Positions 5,786 to 14,043 of a DNA stretch of 64,000 bases are shown piece by piece; the stretch's first letter is position 1; each line of letters starts with the position of its first letter. The notes under the pieces were generated by a model that saw nothing but the letters and a program-made list of their open reading frames with translations, was not told the origin of the DNA and ran no database searches. The stretch comes from VGKP01 sp964647695 (GTDB lineage: Archaea; Nanobdellota; Nanobdellia; Pacearchaeales; GW2011-AR1). The stretch covers positions 62,001-126,000 of the forward strand of contig CAZYIS010000001.1 in NCBI GenBank assembly GCA_964647695.1, written 5' to 3'. Both the position numbers and the translations under genes were made by a program.

Positions 5786-6148
5786 ATGAAACTTGAAGAT
5801 ATTACTCCAGAATTAAAGGAAGGAGAGTTAGTTTTAATAAAAACTACTCAAAATTCTCATGCCCTGGGTACATTCAGCGATGGAAATGAAAAGAGAATAT
5901 TCTTACATCAACCATCCTATTATCTAGGAAAACCAGTCAATCTAGACGGAAAGATCAAACTAGAAGTTTCTCCCGGAATAGATTCTCGTTCCTATAGTCA
6001 AATAGGCCAAATTTATCGTGGAAAGAAAGAAATTGTAAAATACTTAGAATCCCATCCCGATCTAAAAGGTCATGCCGATTGGGTTAAAAAACTAGATGCT
6101 CCATTTGAATTACCAAAAACCGATGTTCTACGTACACTAAGATTATAA
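5786..6148 (+). CDS. orphan protein with GELVLIKT and QIYRGK motifs
   Basis: The 120-aa product looks soluble and beta-rich. It starts with a KEGELVLIKTT strand, and near residues 75-80 has GQIYRGK. The protein encoded between uL22 and uS3 (53444-53782) has a similar QGDLAVIQT start and the same QIYRGK string, so the two may be distant relatives. No characterised family is recognised. It has its own promoter after the palindromic terminator. Confidence 0.5.
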   Translation: MKLEDITPELKEGELVLIKTTQNSHALGTFSDGNEKRIFLHQPSYYLGKPVNLDGKIKLEVSPGIDSRSYSQIGQIYRGKKEIVKYLESHPDLKGHADWVKKLDAPFELPKTDVLRTLRL

Positions 6149-6183
6149 TTTTTATAGCCCAGTAGTGATTTTTACCAATTAAC

Positions 6184-6191
6184 TTTAAATA
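6184..6191 (+). promoter_or_regulatory. TATA box
   Basis: TTTAAATA, 29 nt before ATG 6213. Confidence 0.55.
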
Positions 6192-6212
6192 TCCTTCAAA
6201 AGTGAGATTTTT

Positions 6213-6734
6213 ATGACAAACAAAGCAAATTTTAATAGATTGTTGGAAAATCTATTCCATCCCGAAGGAGTTACTCTAGAAATTGCTGAAAATAATCGTA
6301 TCCAACTTCCAGTTAACTATGTTTGGACTCCTAGTGGCACTTACATATTACATAATTACTCTCCTAAGGAGTTAGCTTCATTAAAAATAAACTCACCTAA
6401 CTTTATCCCTGACAAACCCTATAAATATATTCCTAAGGCAAGACTATCTTTTGATAGGTCCATGTCCCCTAATGAATTTAGAGAAAATAATTTAATGGTT
6501 GCCACTTTTGGTGATAGCGGAGCCGATACTCTTGCAGATATTGCTCGACAGTTTTCTCAAAAACCCTATATATTTGGACATCAAATCGGAGAAAATCATC
6601 CTTCTATTCTTTCAAGTTTAGCTTTAGACCTTCCATTTGTCTCGGGCGGTTTAGTCGTACACGCAAATGCCTATGCCAATTCAGATGGCTATATAATCAA
6701 TCATTTTAAACCTGAAGTTTATCATTTCGATTAG
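6213..6734 (+). CDS. orphan soluble protein
   Basis: The 173-aa product lacks signal and membrane segments. The middle holds a FGDSGADTLADIARQF stretch that looks like a helix cap and helix, followed by a Gly-rich hydrophobic segment (LPFVSGGLVVHANAY). There are several His and Tyr residues but no recognisable catalytic motif. The function is unknown. Confidence 0.5.
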   Translation: MTNKANFNRLLENLFHPEGVTLEIAENNRIQLPVNYVWTPSGTYILHNYSPKELASLKINSPNFIPDKPYKYIPKARLSFDRSMSPNEFRENNLMVATFGDSGADTLADIARQFSQKPYIFGHQIGENHPSILSSLALDLPFVSGGLVVHANAYANSDGYIINHFKPEVYHFD

Positions 6735-6745
6735 TTCGTTCAAGC
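6731..6745 (+). repeat. possible isolated repeat core
   Basis: TTAGTTCGTTCAAGC, overlapping a stop codon. It resembles the core repeat of the 1.4-3.4 kb region but is diverged. Confidence 0.25.
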
Positions 6746-6772
6746 TCACTTAACAGAATTTTAATACATACC

Positions 6773-6780
6773 TCTATATA
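6773..6780 (+). promoter_or_regulatory. TATA-like box
   Basis: TCTATATA, 29 nt before ATG 6802, supporting that short gene. Confidence 0.5.
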
Positions 6781-6801
6781 CTTGAGAGTGTTTGATATAA
6801 T

Positions 6802-6948
6802 ATGGTAGCAATCAGTTTAACAGTATCTGCATTGCTTGCAGTAATCTTTGGAATTCTTATATTAATGTTCCCAAAAATGCTTAATAATTTAGTAGGATTA
6901 TGGTTATTAGTTTTCGGAATTCTACAATTGATTAATATTTATTATTAA
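6802..6948 (+). CDS. DUF3096-like small membrane protein (48 aa)
   Basis: The 48-aa product has two hydrophobic stretches: SALLAVIFGILILMFP, then KMLNNLVG, then LWLLVFGILQL. This pattern of two short helices around a Pro-Lys turn is that of DUF3096 proteins, small membrane proteins of unknown function found in archaea and bacteria. The TATA-like box at the standard distance supports expression. It is convergent with the reverse-strand genes that follow. Confidence 0.65.
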   Translation: MVAISLTVSALLAVIFGILILMFPKMLNNLVGLWLLVFGILQLINIYY

Positions 6949-6954
6949 ATCTTT

Positions 6955-7497
6955 TTAATCTACAGAAACAACTTCTTCTAAAGGTTCTACCAATCTTAGA
7001 GTTCCATTTTCAAAATCTCTATTCATAGCATCATTAAGTTCTTTTAATTCTTCAGCACTATAATAATTTCCTCTATCTTTCCATTTTTGTTTTCCATCGG
7101 CCCAAGCACACCACGGCGATATTTCAAAAGCTTTTCTAGCCAAATATTTATCATTTAACTTAAACTTAACTGGAAGTCTGCTTTCTCTATGTTTTTGAGA
7201 TGCCAAATCATAGATTTTACTTAATGCCCTAATTAATAATGCTTCTTGACTATCATCCAAATCAACTCTTTTCACAGGATCTGGAGTTCCCACATTACTA
7301 TAGGGCCCCGCGCCATACCAATAATTAGTTTTATGCATATCCATAACAAATCTTCCTTCACTAGGTCTTACCGATAGACAAACATCTTCCAAATCTTTCT
7401 TTCCATCTTCTCTCACCCAAATATGATATCCTCTAGGTTGATTTGGAAGTCTAACATCTCCACCTTCAATTACTAGAATATGTTTATTACTTTCCAT
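6955..7497 (-). CDS. orphan protein, second of a pair
   Basis: The 180-aa product is hydrophilic, with RPSEGRFVMDMHKTNYWYGAG in the first half and an Asp/Glu-rich C-terminus. No signal or known motif is visible. Its ATG directly abuts the stop codon of the 156-aa gene upstream, so the two are one operon and probably translationally coupled. The function is unknown. Confidence 0.5.
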   Translation of the reverse strand: MESNKHILVIEGGDVRLPNQPRGYHIWVREDGKKDLEDVCLSVRPSEGRFVMDMHKTNYWYGAGPYSNVGTPDPVKRVDLDDSQEALLIRALSKIYDLASQKHRESRLPVKFKLNDKYLARKAFEISPWCAWADGKQKWKDRGNYYSAEELKELNDAMNRDFENGTLRLVEPLEEVVSVD

Positions 7498-7968
7498 TTA
7501 CTCAAAGGCTCCAGGACCATGGGCCTGCAGTCCTTGTTCTTCAAGGAGTATTTTTATTTGCTTTTTAGCGCTTCTAAATTCAGTTGGGCTAACATAGGTC
7601 AAATATCCTGTTGTCAATCTAGAACCTGCACCATTTCTATCTTCAGTTTTATCAATAAAGAATCCTCTTAGATTTCTAGGATCATCTAATAAACTGTCTC
7701 CAAAGAAATCATATTTCCAGTAATTAAAATCATCTTTAATTGTTTCATCCCTATTCTTTAGGCCATGAACTATTTCTACTTCTGGGGCAGCTAGAGTTAC
7801 CTGAACAACAACCGATGGAAATTTATTCAGTTTAACAAAACCTGTGGGGTCTTCATAGCTAGGATAAACTGAGTCACCTATTCTTTCAAGAATCAATGGA
7901 TCTTCATAAACCAGTCTTCTAACATTTCCCTTTACATGTTTAAACCAAAATCTTTCTAATCCATTCAT
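7498..7968 (-). CDS. orphan protein, first of a pair
   Basis: The 156-aa product is soluble with many aromatic and charged residues and no recognised family. It is the promoter-proximal member of a two-gene operon. A reverse-strand TTTAAATA box (7997-7990) lies 29 nt before its ATG. Confidence 0.5.
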   Translation of the reverse strand: MNGLERFWFKHVKGNVRRLVYEDPLILERIGDSVYPSYEDPTGFVKLNKFPSVVVQVTLAAPEVEIVHGLKNRDETIKDDFNYWKYDFFGDSLLDDPRNLRGFFIDKTEDRNGAGSRLTTGYLTYVSPTEFRSAKKQIKILLEEQGLQAHGPGAFE

Positions 7969-7989
7969 AAAAATTCTGATTAATTCAAT

Positions 7990-7997
7990 TATTTAAA
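7990..7997 (-). promoter_or_regulatory. TATA box of the orphan pair
   Basis: TTTAAATA on the reverse strand, 29 nt before start 7968. Confidence 0.55.
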
Positions 7998-8041
7998 CAT
8001 ATAGGCTATTTTTTCTTTAATTTTGGTAGTGAAAATAACAA

Positions 8042-8359
8042 TTAGGATATATAACTTTCAATAGTATTAGGTATTGGACTAATTTTTTTCCTTTTTTCAT
8101 CAACATATCTTGCCCTTACTCTTTTTATTTCATAGGATCCAGGAATAAATATTTCATTAGATTTCATTCTTTGTTTAACCAACCCCGAAACACCATTCCA
8201 AAATTTATTTTCTTCAACACTTCCTGCAGACTCTGCTCTAGATTTATATTGTTCATAGTCCATATAATGTCTAGCTAAATTATCTATGGGGGCTATTAAC
8301 GTATAAGTCGATAAGAATAGAATAAATACGGCGCGATCCATTTTCATATTAGGATACAT
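8042..8359 (-). CDS. orphan with N-terminal membrane anchor
   Basis: The 105-aa product has one hydrophobic segment at about residues 9-25 after a short charged start, followed by a basic, Lys/Arg/Glu-rich soluble region. It may be an anchored or secreted small protein. A TTTTAAAT box on the reverse strand (8388-8381), 29 nt upstream, overlaps the last codon area of the FKBP gene. Confidence 0.45.
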   Translation of the reverse strand: MYPNMKMDRAVFILFLSTYTLIAPIDNLARHYMDYEQYKSRAESAGSVEENKFWNGVSGLVKQRMKSNEIFIPGSYEIKRVRARYVDEKRKKISPIPNTIESYIS

Positions 8360-8388
8360 ATTGTTTAGGTTGATTATATTATTTAAAA

Positions 8389-8913
8389 TTAATCAGTCTC
8401 TTCTTCATCGCTTTCTTCACCATCTTCAACTTCTTCAGAATGATGGTCATGATGATCGTGTTCAGATAAATCGCTTTCTTCATTAATGCTCTTAATTATT
8501 ATCTTGAAAATTAAGGTCTTTCCAGCCATAGGATGATTCAAATCAATTTCAACCATATCTCCAACTATTTTATTAATCTTAACTGGGATTTCGTTTCCAT
8601 CTGGAGTTCTAACATATAATTCCATTCCTGCTTCTATCTTTGCTCCAGTAGGCATTTTTCTCATAGGCACTTGTTGTACCAGTTTAGGATTATATTGACC
8701 ATAGGCTTCTTCAGGTTTAAGAGTTATTTCTTTTTCATCTCCAATGTCTAATCCTATAACTCCAGTGTCAAACCCAGCAATCATTTGTCCTGCTCCTACT
8801 TCAAATTCCAATGGATGAGAATGGTCTCCATGCATAGATGTATCAAAAACAACTCCATTTTCAAATCTTCCTTCATAGTCTACTCTTACCTTATCGCCTT
8901 TCTTAATAGCCAT
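8389..8913 (-). CDS. FKBP-type peptidyl-prolyl isomerase, SlyD-like
   Basis: The 174-aa product begins with the FKBP signature (KKGDKVRVDYEGRFENGVVFD) and continues with FEVGAGQMIAGFDTGVIGLDIGDEKEI, EAYGQYNP and an insert-in-flap region (about 75-130), the SlyD layout. It catalyses Xaa-Pro isomerisation and acts as a folding chaperone in the cytoplasm. The last 30 residues are almost all His, Asp and Glu, a possible metal-binding tail. The start at 8913 is supported by a reverse-strand ATTAAATA box 29 nt upstream; the ATG at 8922 is less likely. Confidence 0.92.
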   Translation of the reverse strand: MAIKKGDKVRVDYEGRFENGVVFDTSMHGDHSHPLEFEVGAGQMIAGFDTGVIGLDIGDEKEITLKPEEAYGQYNPKLVQQVPMRKMPTGAKIEAGMELYVRTPDGNEIPVKINKIVGDMVEIDLNHPMAGKTLIFKIIIKSINEESDLSEHDHHDHHSEEVEDGEESDEEETD

Positions 8914-8934
8914 AGAAAACACTCTTTTTTAGGG

Positions 8935-8942
8935 TATTTAAT
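8935..8942 (-). promoter_or_regulatory. TATA-like box of FKBP gene
   Basis: ATTAAATA on the reverse strand, 29 nt before start 8913. Confidence 0.5.
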
Positions 8943-8953
8943 TGTTTTTATGT

Positions 8954-9015
8954 CAAGGAACTTCACTTATTCCTTGAGCATCCAAAACACAAGGGCTAGA
9001 AGCACATTGTGTTTT
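8954..9015 (-). terminator. two consecutive hairpins
   Basis: One inverted repeat is AAAACACAA (8984-8992) with TTGTGTTTT (9007-9015). The other is CAAGGAA (8954-8960) with TTCCTTG (8970-8976). They lie between the upstream operon's stop and the FKBP promoter on the reverse strand, so they probably end the upstream transcript. A small RNA is possible. Confidence 0.45.
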
Positions 9016-9018
9016 TGA

Positions 9019-9210
9019 CTAACCCATTTCTTGAAACAGCCAAACAAGAAAATAAATTATATATAATAATACCACCAGTCCACCTATCCAAATAAGAATT
9101 CCAAGAATAGGTAAAAATATTCCTAGAAAAATAAATAAAATAGCTATCCAGAATATGGCTGAAAGCGATTCCATTCTATTAAACAAATTTTTTATATTAT
9201 AATAGCTCAT
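9019..9210 (-). CDS. small membrane protein (63 aa)
   Basis: The product is mostly two hydrophobic helices (about 18-36 and 38-58) with short polar ends. Its ATG overlaps the TGA of the upstream surface glycoprotein gene by 4 bp, so the two are translationally coupled. Function unknown; it may assist the glycoprotein in the membrane. Confidence 0.6.
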   Translation of the reverse strand: MSYYNIKNLFNRMESLSAIFWIAILFIFLGIFLPILGILIWIGGLVVLLYIIYFLVWLFQEMG

Positions 9211-10805
9211 AGTTGTACATATTTATCTTTTCCAAATTTAAAAGGATTGCTACCCTTATTGGTTGAAAACCAAACAATTAAAATTCCAATGATTATAATA
9301 ATTATAATAATTATCACTATAATTATCCATCCTGCAGGGGATGAACTTGTTCCGGACCCGCTAGAACTTCCCGTATTATTATTTGTTCCGGACCCGCCAT
9401 CGCTTCCGCTACCACTATCACTTCCCAAAGCCGAGAAAGTTTCAGGAGTAACCAGCTCATGTATATAATTAATAGTTAGATTTACTTTTGTTGAATTGAG
9501 ACCATTGACTCTAACTCTCAAATCATAATAATTATCTCCATCAATATTAAAGTCATGACTCTCCCCAGAGTTTATCGTTGCCTGCTGAGAAGTTGAAGAA
9601 ACATTAATTATCACTCTATCGGTTTGAATGTCCATAACTCCTACATAATGGGTTTCTCCATTAAATTTAATACTAATTCTATCCTTCTCGCTCATATTTT
9701 TATTAATACTTAACTTATAACTAAATTCTTCATCGGTGTAGGATGTAGTGCTCCAGGTCCAAGATGATGTATCTCCTGTACCTCCTCCAGAACTATCTCC
9801 AGTTACACAAGCCTCAGTTGTAAAATCTGACGTATTAATATTATAATTTCCAGCATAATCAAAACAAGTCACATTATAGGTGTAGGTTTTTTCACAGCTA
9901 GCACTATCACTAAAGCTCCAAGTTGAACTACTAATATTCTCAGCATTACCTCTATCGCTATAGCTTCCAGCACTAGAATTTCTTTTCACAGAACAATAGT
10001 TAATTCCACTAACCGTATCATTAACCGTTATATTAAACTTAACACTAGTATTAGTAGTTGCCTTATCAATTATTTGAGGAACACTAGGAATACTATTATC
10101 TATCTTCACATTTAACAAAGTTAGGTTGCTCCGATAGCCTAGACTGTCATTGGCAATTATGGTTATATTATAGACTGTTCCATCGGTCAATGCCGAAGTA
10201 TTCCATGTGGAGTTCCAACTGGATAAACTAGTATTGCCAGCATATTTCAAAGCAGTAATATTGCCTGTTGAATTACTAATATTAAAGGAAACGCTAGCAA
10301 TAGATGAATAATCATTTAAAGTAACATTCAAGATATAATTTCCTGAGATGTTACTATTATTTCTTAGAACCACTGGAGTTATTATTGGTGAGGCAGTATC
10401 ATTAACTGTAACTACCACGCTGTTATTTATGTTCGCTGTTGAATTAGAACTTATAACTATAATATTATAAATTCCAGGATAGGATGCAGTCGCATTAAAC
10501 CAAAAGTACTTTGTTGTCAAATTTGGAATCATATTCAATGCGGACCAAGTTAGTTCATTCATACTACCTATGGAATCAGTTCCATTGCTTGCATTTACAA
10601 AAGTAAAATTATTAGGTAAAACAATGGTTACTCCAGTTATATTTGCCAACGCACTAGTATCCGTATTATTTACACTTATATTATACAAAACTGAGATATT
10701 TTGATTAACTGAGTAACTTTGAGGATTAATGTTATGGCCAGCAATAACCAATGCAACCAAAAATATGGTCAGTATTGATCCGCTAATAATCTTATTACTT
10801 AACAT
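9207..10805 (-). CDS. surface glycoprotein with Ig-like repeats
   Basis: The 532-aa product has an N-terminal signal helix (about 5-22). A long extracellular region follows, dense in N-x-S/T sequons, with beta-sandwich-like repeats (for example SVSFNISNSTGNITALKY, then GTVYNITIIANDS). After a Ser/Gly-rich linker comes a membrane helix of consecutive isoleucines and a short basic tail. It is likely a cell-surface or S-layer-associated adhesin. A GAGG Shine-Dalgarno about 8 nt before the ATG suggests a leadered message, unlike most genes here. Confidence 0.75.
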   Translation of the reverse strand: MLSNKIISGSILTIFLVALVIAGHNINPQSYSVNQNISVLYNISVNNTDTSALANITGVTIVLPNNFTFVNASNGTDSIGSMNELTWSALNMIPNLTTKYFWFNATASYPGIYNIIVISSNSTANINNSVVVTVNDTASPIITPVVLRNNSNISGNYILNVTLNDYSSIASVSFNISNSTGNITALKYAGNTSLSSWNSTWNTSALTDGTVYNITIIANDSLGYRSNLTLLNVKIDNSIPSVPQIIDKATTNTSVKFNITVNDTVSGINYCSVKRNSSAGSYSDRGNAENISSSTWSFSDSASCEKTYTYNVTCFDYAGNYNINTSDFTTEACVTGDSSGGGTGDTSSWTWSTTSYTDEEFSYKLSINKNMSEKDRISIKFNGETHYVGVMDIQTDRVIINVSSTSQQATINSGESHDFNIDGDNYYDLRVRVNGLNSTKVNLTINYIHELVTPETFSALGSDSGSGSDGGSGTNNNTGSSSGSGTSSSPAGWIIIVIIIIIIIIIGILIVWFSTNKGSNPFKFGKDKYVQL

Positions 10806-10844
10806 TTTGTCCTCTTTTTTATATCCTGAACCAATACAATCTCA

Positions 10845-10852
10845 TTTATAAA
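10845..10852. promoter_or_regulatory. palindromic TATA box between glycoprotein and tRNA
   Basis: TTTATAAA reads the same on both strands. It is 31 nt before the tRNA 5' end. In the other direction it gives the glycoprotein gene a leader of roughly 18 nt. Confidence 0.5.
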
Positions 10853-10875
10853 TATTAGTTATGATTAATTCTCAT

Positions 10876-10948
<73 letters not shown>

Positions 10949-11026
10949 CTTTTTTCTTATATTTTTCACAATCAAAATGTTTATAAAAAGAAATAATTAG
11001 ATAATCGCATAAAATTAGAGGTGCAA

Positions 11027-11326
11027 ATGGGAAGTAATATAGATTTAAGGAAATTTGAAGATCCGAACAGCATACAAGATGCTTTCTCTAGAATTGTTTC
11101 GGGTGGAAAATCAGGCTATAAGACAGTTATGGAAAGAAAGAAGATTCCTCCTAAGTGCGTCAAATGCGGCAGAGGTGGAGATGACGAACAAAAATTCTGT
11201 CCTCAATGCGGTGGTAAAATGGTTGTTCCAGTAACCCAATGTCCTGGATGTAAGAAAGCCATAGATCAAGGTCAGAAGTTCTGTACCGGTTGTGGTTATG
11301 ACCTTCAATCCATAGTAATAGGCTAA
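11027..11326 (+). CDS. double zinc-ribbon protein
   Basis: The 99-aa product has a mixed N-terminal 40 residues, then two zinc ribbons in tandem: CVKCG with FCPQCGG, and CPGCKK with FCTGCGYD. Such double ribbons often mediate protein or nucleic acid contacts, but no partner is evident. GAGGTG ends about 4 nt before the ATG at 11027, favouring it over the GTG at 11021. Confidence 0.7.
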   Translation: MGSNIDLRKFEDPNSIQDAFSRIVSGGKSGYKTVMERKKIPPKCVKCGRGGDDEQKFCPQCGGKMVVPVTQCPGCKKAIDQGQKFCTGCGYDLQSIVIG

Positions 11327-11328
11327 TA

Positions 11329-11336
11329 TTTATTAA
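11329..11336 (+). promoter_or_regulatory. TATA-like box of argS
   Basis: TTTATTAA, 29 nt before ATG 11358, which decides that start over the ATG at 11337. Confidence 0.5.
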
Positions 11337-11357
11337 TTGCTTTTTCTCACTATTCTT

Positions 11358-13037
11358 ATGAAAGACCTTATAGTAAAAGAGTTAGCAAAACATGTTAATC
11401 TAGATAAACAAATTATCCTAAATTCCATTGAAATTCCTCCTTCTTCAGAGCTAGGAGACTTTTCCTTTCCCTGTTTTGCACTTTCAAAAGAGTTAAAGAA
11501 GAATCCTATGGAAATTTCCAAAGAATTAGCTAATAAAATTAAATCTGGTGAATTTGAAAAAGTTGAAGCCAAAGGCCCCTATGTTAATTTCTTCCTAAAT
11601 AAAAAAGACCTAGCTGAAAAAACTCTTAAATCAATTTTAAAAGAGAAAGCTAAATATGGTTCTTCAAAATCTGGAAAAGGAAAGAAAGTGATGATTGAAT
11701 TTTCCCAAGCCAATACCCACAAAGCATTTCACGTAGGCCATATCCGAGGTACCAGTTTGGGAGAAAGTATTGCTAGACTAATGGAATTCAATAGTACAAA
11801 AGTCATCAGGGCTAATTATCAGGGCGATACTGGAATGCACGTAGCTAAATGGCTTTGGTGTTATAAAAAATATCATTCAAATGAAAAACTCAAAGAAGAT
11901 GAATCCTGGATTGCATCCATTTATGTCGAAGCTTCAAGAAAATTAGCTGAAAATCCATTACTCCAAGATGAAGTCAATGTTATAAATCAGCAACTCGAAC
12001 TAGGAAAAGATAAACCATTAATGAAACTTTGGAAAGAATCCAGAAGCTATTGTCTCAAAGCTTTTGAAAACATATACTCCGAATTAAATACTCATTTTGA
12101 TAAATATTATTTTGAAAGAGAATTTGAAATTTTAGGAAAGGAAATTGCTCTTGATTTAGTAACAAAAGGAATTGCAAAGATTTCGGATGACGCAACCATA
12201 ATGAATCTAGAGGAAGATGGATTAAGCGTTTGGGTACTATTAAGAAAAGACGGAACTGTTCTTTATTCTTCTAAAGATCTAGCTCTTGCAGAAAAAAAGT
12301 TCAAAGATTTCAAATTAGATCAAAGTATTAATATTGTGGCTGATGAACAGAACCTCCATTTTAAGCAATTATTTAGAACTCTTGAATTGAAAGGTTTTAA
12401 AGATGTTAAAAAGTGTAAGCACATACCTTTTGGTTTGGTAAGACTACCTACTGGAAAAATGTCTTCTAGAACTGGAGAAAACATACTTTATTCCAGTTTT
12501 CTAGACGAACTAAAAGAATTTGTTAAAATTGAAATAACTAAGAGAGAAAAATTAAAAGAAAAAGAATTGGAACAGCGAGCACTAGCTATTGCAATTTCTT
12601 CATTAAAATATTCCATGCTTAAACAAAGTTCCAATAACATAATAATCTTCAATAAAGAAGAAGCCCTCGATTTGAATGGAAATACTGGACCCTACCTACT
12701 TTATTCCTATGCTCGAGCAAAAAACATTCTTAAGAAAGCAAAATATAAATCTTCTTCAAAGTTAAACATAAAATCTCTTTCGGCCAAGGAAAAAGAACTA
12801 ATAATTAAAATGCAACAATTTCCAGAAGTAGTAAATCATGCACATACTAATCTATCTCCAAATCTAATCGCTAATTATTCATTTGAATTAGCCCAGTTAT
12901 TTAACGAATTCTATCAATCGGAACAAGTAATTGGCTCCGAAAACGAATCAGTAAAGTTAGTCATTGTTGACTCATTTGCCCAGGTTCTAAAGAATGCACT
13001 TAATCTTCTGGGCATTGAAACCCTTGAAAGAATGTAA
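11358..13037 (+). CDS. argS: arginyl-tRNA synthetase
   Basis: The 559-aa product charges tRNA-Arg with arginine. Seen features are an N-terminal Add1 domain, the class I signature FSQANTHKAFHVGHIRG (HIGH equivalent HVGH near 125-131), a KMSKS equivalent TGKMSSRTG near 365, and the C-terminal anticodon-binding domain with GNTGPYLLYSYARAKNILK. Length and order are typical for ArgRS. The start follows the 29-nt TATA rule. It is transcribed alone. Confidence 0.97.
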   Translation: MKDLIVKELAKHVNLDKQIILNSIEIPPSSELGDFSFPCFALSKELKKNPMEISKELANKIKSGEFEKVEAKGPYVNFFLNKKDLAEKTLKSILKEKAKYGSSKSGKGKKVMIEFSQANTHKAFHVGHIRGTSLGESIARLMEFNSTKVIRANYQGDTGMHVAKWLWCYKKYHSNEKLKEDESWIASIYVEASRKLAENPLLQDEVNVINQQLELGKDKPLMKLWKESRSYCLKAFENIYSELNTHFDKYYFEREFEILGKEIALDLVTKGIAKISDDATIMNLEEDGLSVWVLLRKDGTVLYSSKDLALAEKKFKDFKLDQSINIVADEQNLHFKQLFRTLELKGFKDVKKCKHIPFGLVRLPTGKMSSRTGENILYSSFLDELKEFVKIEITKREKLKEKELEQRALAIAISSLKYSMLKQSSNNIIIFNKEEALDLNGNTGPYLLYSYARAKNILKKAKYKSSSKLNIKSLSAKEKELIIKMQQFPEVVNHAHTNLSPNLIANYSFELAQLFNEFYQSEQVIGSENESVKLVIVDSFAQVLKNALNLLGIETLERM

Positions 13038-13055
13038 TCCTTCTATACAGAAATC

Positions 13056-13063
13056 CTTAAATA
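13056..13063 (+). promoter_or_regulatory. TATA box
   Basis: CTTAAATA, 29 nt before ATG 13085, supporting the short gene there. Confidence 0.55.
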
Positions 13064-13084
13064 TGCTCTAGAAATTGAAAATAT

Positions 13085-13246
13085 ATGGATTTAATGATAT
13101 TAACCCTTAGTAGTTTTGCCCTAATTTTTATTCTATGTTTATTAATTCTATTGCTATTGGTAAAAACCATGAATACTAAGTTAAGAAGAAAGGCAGATAT
13201 GGATCAAATAAAGAACCATGTTTCCGGCAAGAAACATCATATTTAA
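13085..13246 (+). CDS. single-pass small membrane protein (53 aa)
   Basis: The 53-aa product has one membrane helix (about residues 5-27, rich in Leu and Ile) followed by a basic cytoplasmic tail with Lys, Arg and His. No family is recognised. A TATA box at the standard distance supports expression. Its last codons overlap the TATA box of the SRP RNA gene. Confidence 0.6.
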   Translation: MDLMILTLSSFALIFILCLLILLLLVKTMNTKLRRKADMDQIKNHVSGKKHHI

Positions 13247-13247
13247 A
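13240..13247 (+). promoter_or_regulatory. TATA box of SRP RNA
   Basis: TATTTAAA, 31 nt before the inferred RNA 5' end, overlapping the 3' end of the 53-aa gene. Confidence 0.55.
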
Positions 13248-13270
13248 AACATCTTCTAGTTTCAAATTAG

Positions 13271-13525
13271 GTAGACAACCTGGCGTGCTAGCCCTTCGCC
13301 ATTCATCAGCGGGCTTTAGGTGGGGTCAAAGGAGCGAGTGAAATTGAAAGCTATGGGCCTTCAATCGGACGTTGACGTATTGTCCTGTTCGATCTTGCTT
13401 CTGCGAAATGGGTCAGGCCTTGATCGGAGCAGCCCTAAACAGGACGCGTGGTGCTTACAGGGTAACAATGCCGAGAAAGATTGGAGATCACCTCTATTTT
13501 TCATTTGAGCAAACTCCCCGTCTAC
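13271..13525 (+). ncRNA. ffs: signal recognition particle RNA (7S)
   Basis: The ends pair (GTAGAC at 13271-13276 with GTCTAC at 13520-13525). A long internal helix (GTCCTGTT with AACAGGAC) encloses the SRP54-binding element GGGTCAGGCC then GGAGCAGCCC, the conserved helix 8 of all SRP RNAs. The G+C content is well above that of the surroundings. It guides signal-peptide proteins to SecY. At about 255 nt it is shorter than most archaeal SRP RNAs, which are near 300 nt. The apical loop does not fit GNRA. Confidence 0.9.
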
Positions 13526-13531
13526 ATAATA

Positions 13532-13539
13532 TATAAAAA
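13532..13539 (+). promoter_or_regulatory. TATA box
   Basis: TATAAAAA, 29 nt before ATG 13561. Confidence 0.55.
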
Positions 13540-13560
13540 CCTGTTTCTATTCTTTTTATC

Positions 13561-14043
13561 ATGAACAAAAGAGCTCAATTTTTTTTAGTTGCTGCTTTAA
13601 TTATTATCATTATACTCTTCAGCATAGTTACTGTATATAACTCAGTTTACTCTCCAAAATCTGATCTGCCTAATCTTCAAAATTTAGCAGATTCAATAAA
13701 GGAAGAATCCGTTCAAATTATTGATAGTGGATTTTTTAATAATCTCCCTCAAACTAATATTACCGACAATCTAAATAATCTTACTCTAGCCTATTCAAGA
13801 TCTAACTCAGATTTGAACATTACCTATTTAACCTACTACAATGGAACCTCTTCAGCAAATACTTTTTCCAATAATAATATTTATCTAATAAATTCAAGTG
13901 ATATTTATCTAGATCCTTTAAAATCAAATATTACTCTAGATTTAAATAATGCAAATCATGTATTTAATCTATCCAAAGGATACAATATATTCATTGTAGT
14001 CCAAAAAGAAAATAACTATGAGAAGTATATCGCCACAGCATAA
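13561..14043 (+). CDS. pilin-like surface protein
   Basis: The 160-aa product starts MNKRAQFFLVAALIIIIIL, a short basic leader and a long hydrophobic helix as in archaeal pilin-like proteins. The remainder is extracellular with about ten N-x-S/T sequons and no cysteines. It overlaps the next pilin-like gene by 26 bp, so they are co-expressed. A role as a minor pilin or pseudopilin is inferred; no prepilin peptidase site is certain. Confidence 0.6.
   Translation: MNKRAQFFLVAALIIIIILFSIVTVYNSVYSPKSDLPNLQNLADSIKEESVQIIDSGFFNNLPQTNITDNLNNLTLAYSRSNSDLNITYLTYYNGTSSANTFSNNNIYLINSSDIYLDPLKSNITLDLNNANHVFNLSKGYNIFIVVQKENNYEKYIATA

Noticed and set aside
9280..9320. ATAATTATAATAATT-like microsatellite
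   Set aside because: It encodes the isoleucine-rich membrane helix of the surface glycoprotein and needs no separate explanation.
13320..13508. 62-codon open frame within the SRP RNA
   Set aside because: It lies wholly within the SRP RNA, whose conserved helix 8 and paired ends explain the sequence. The frame has no coding character.
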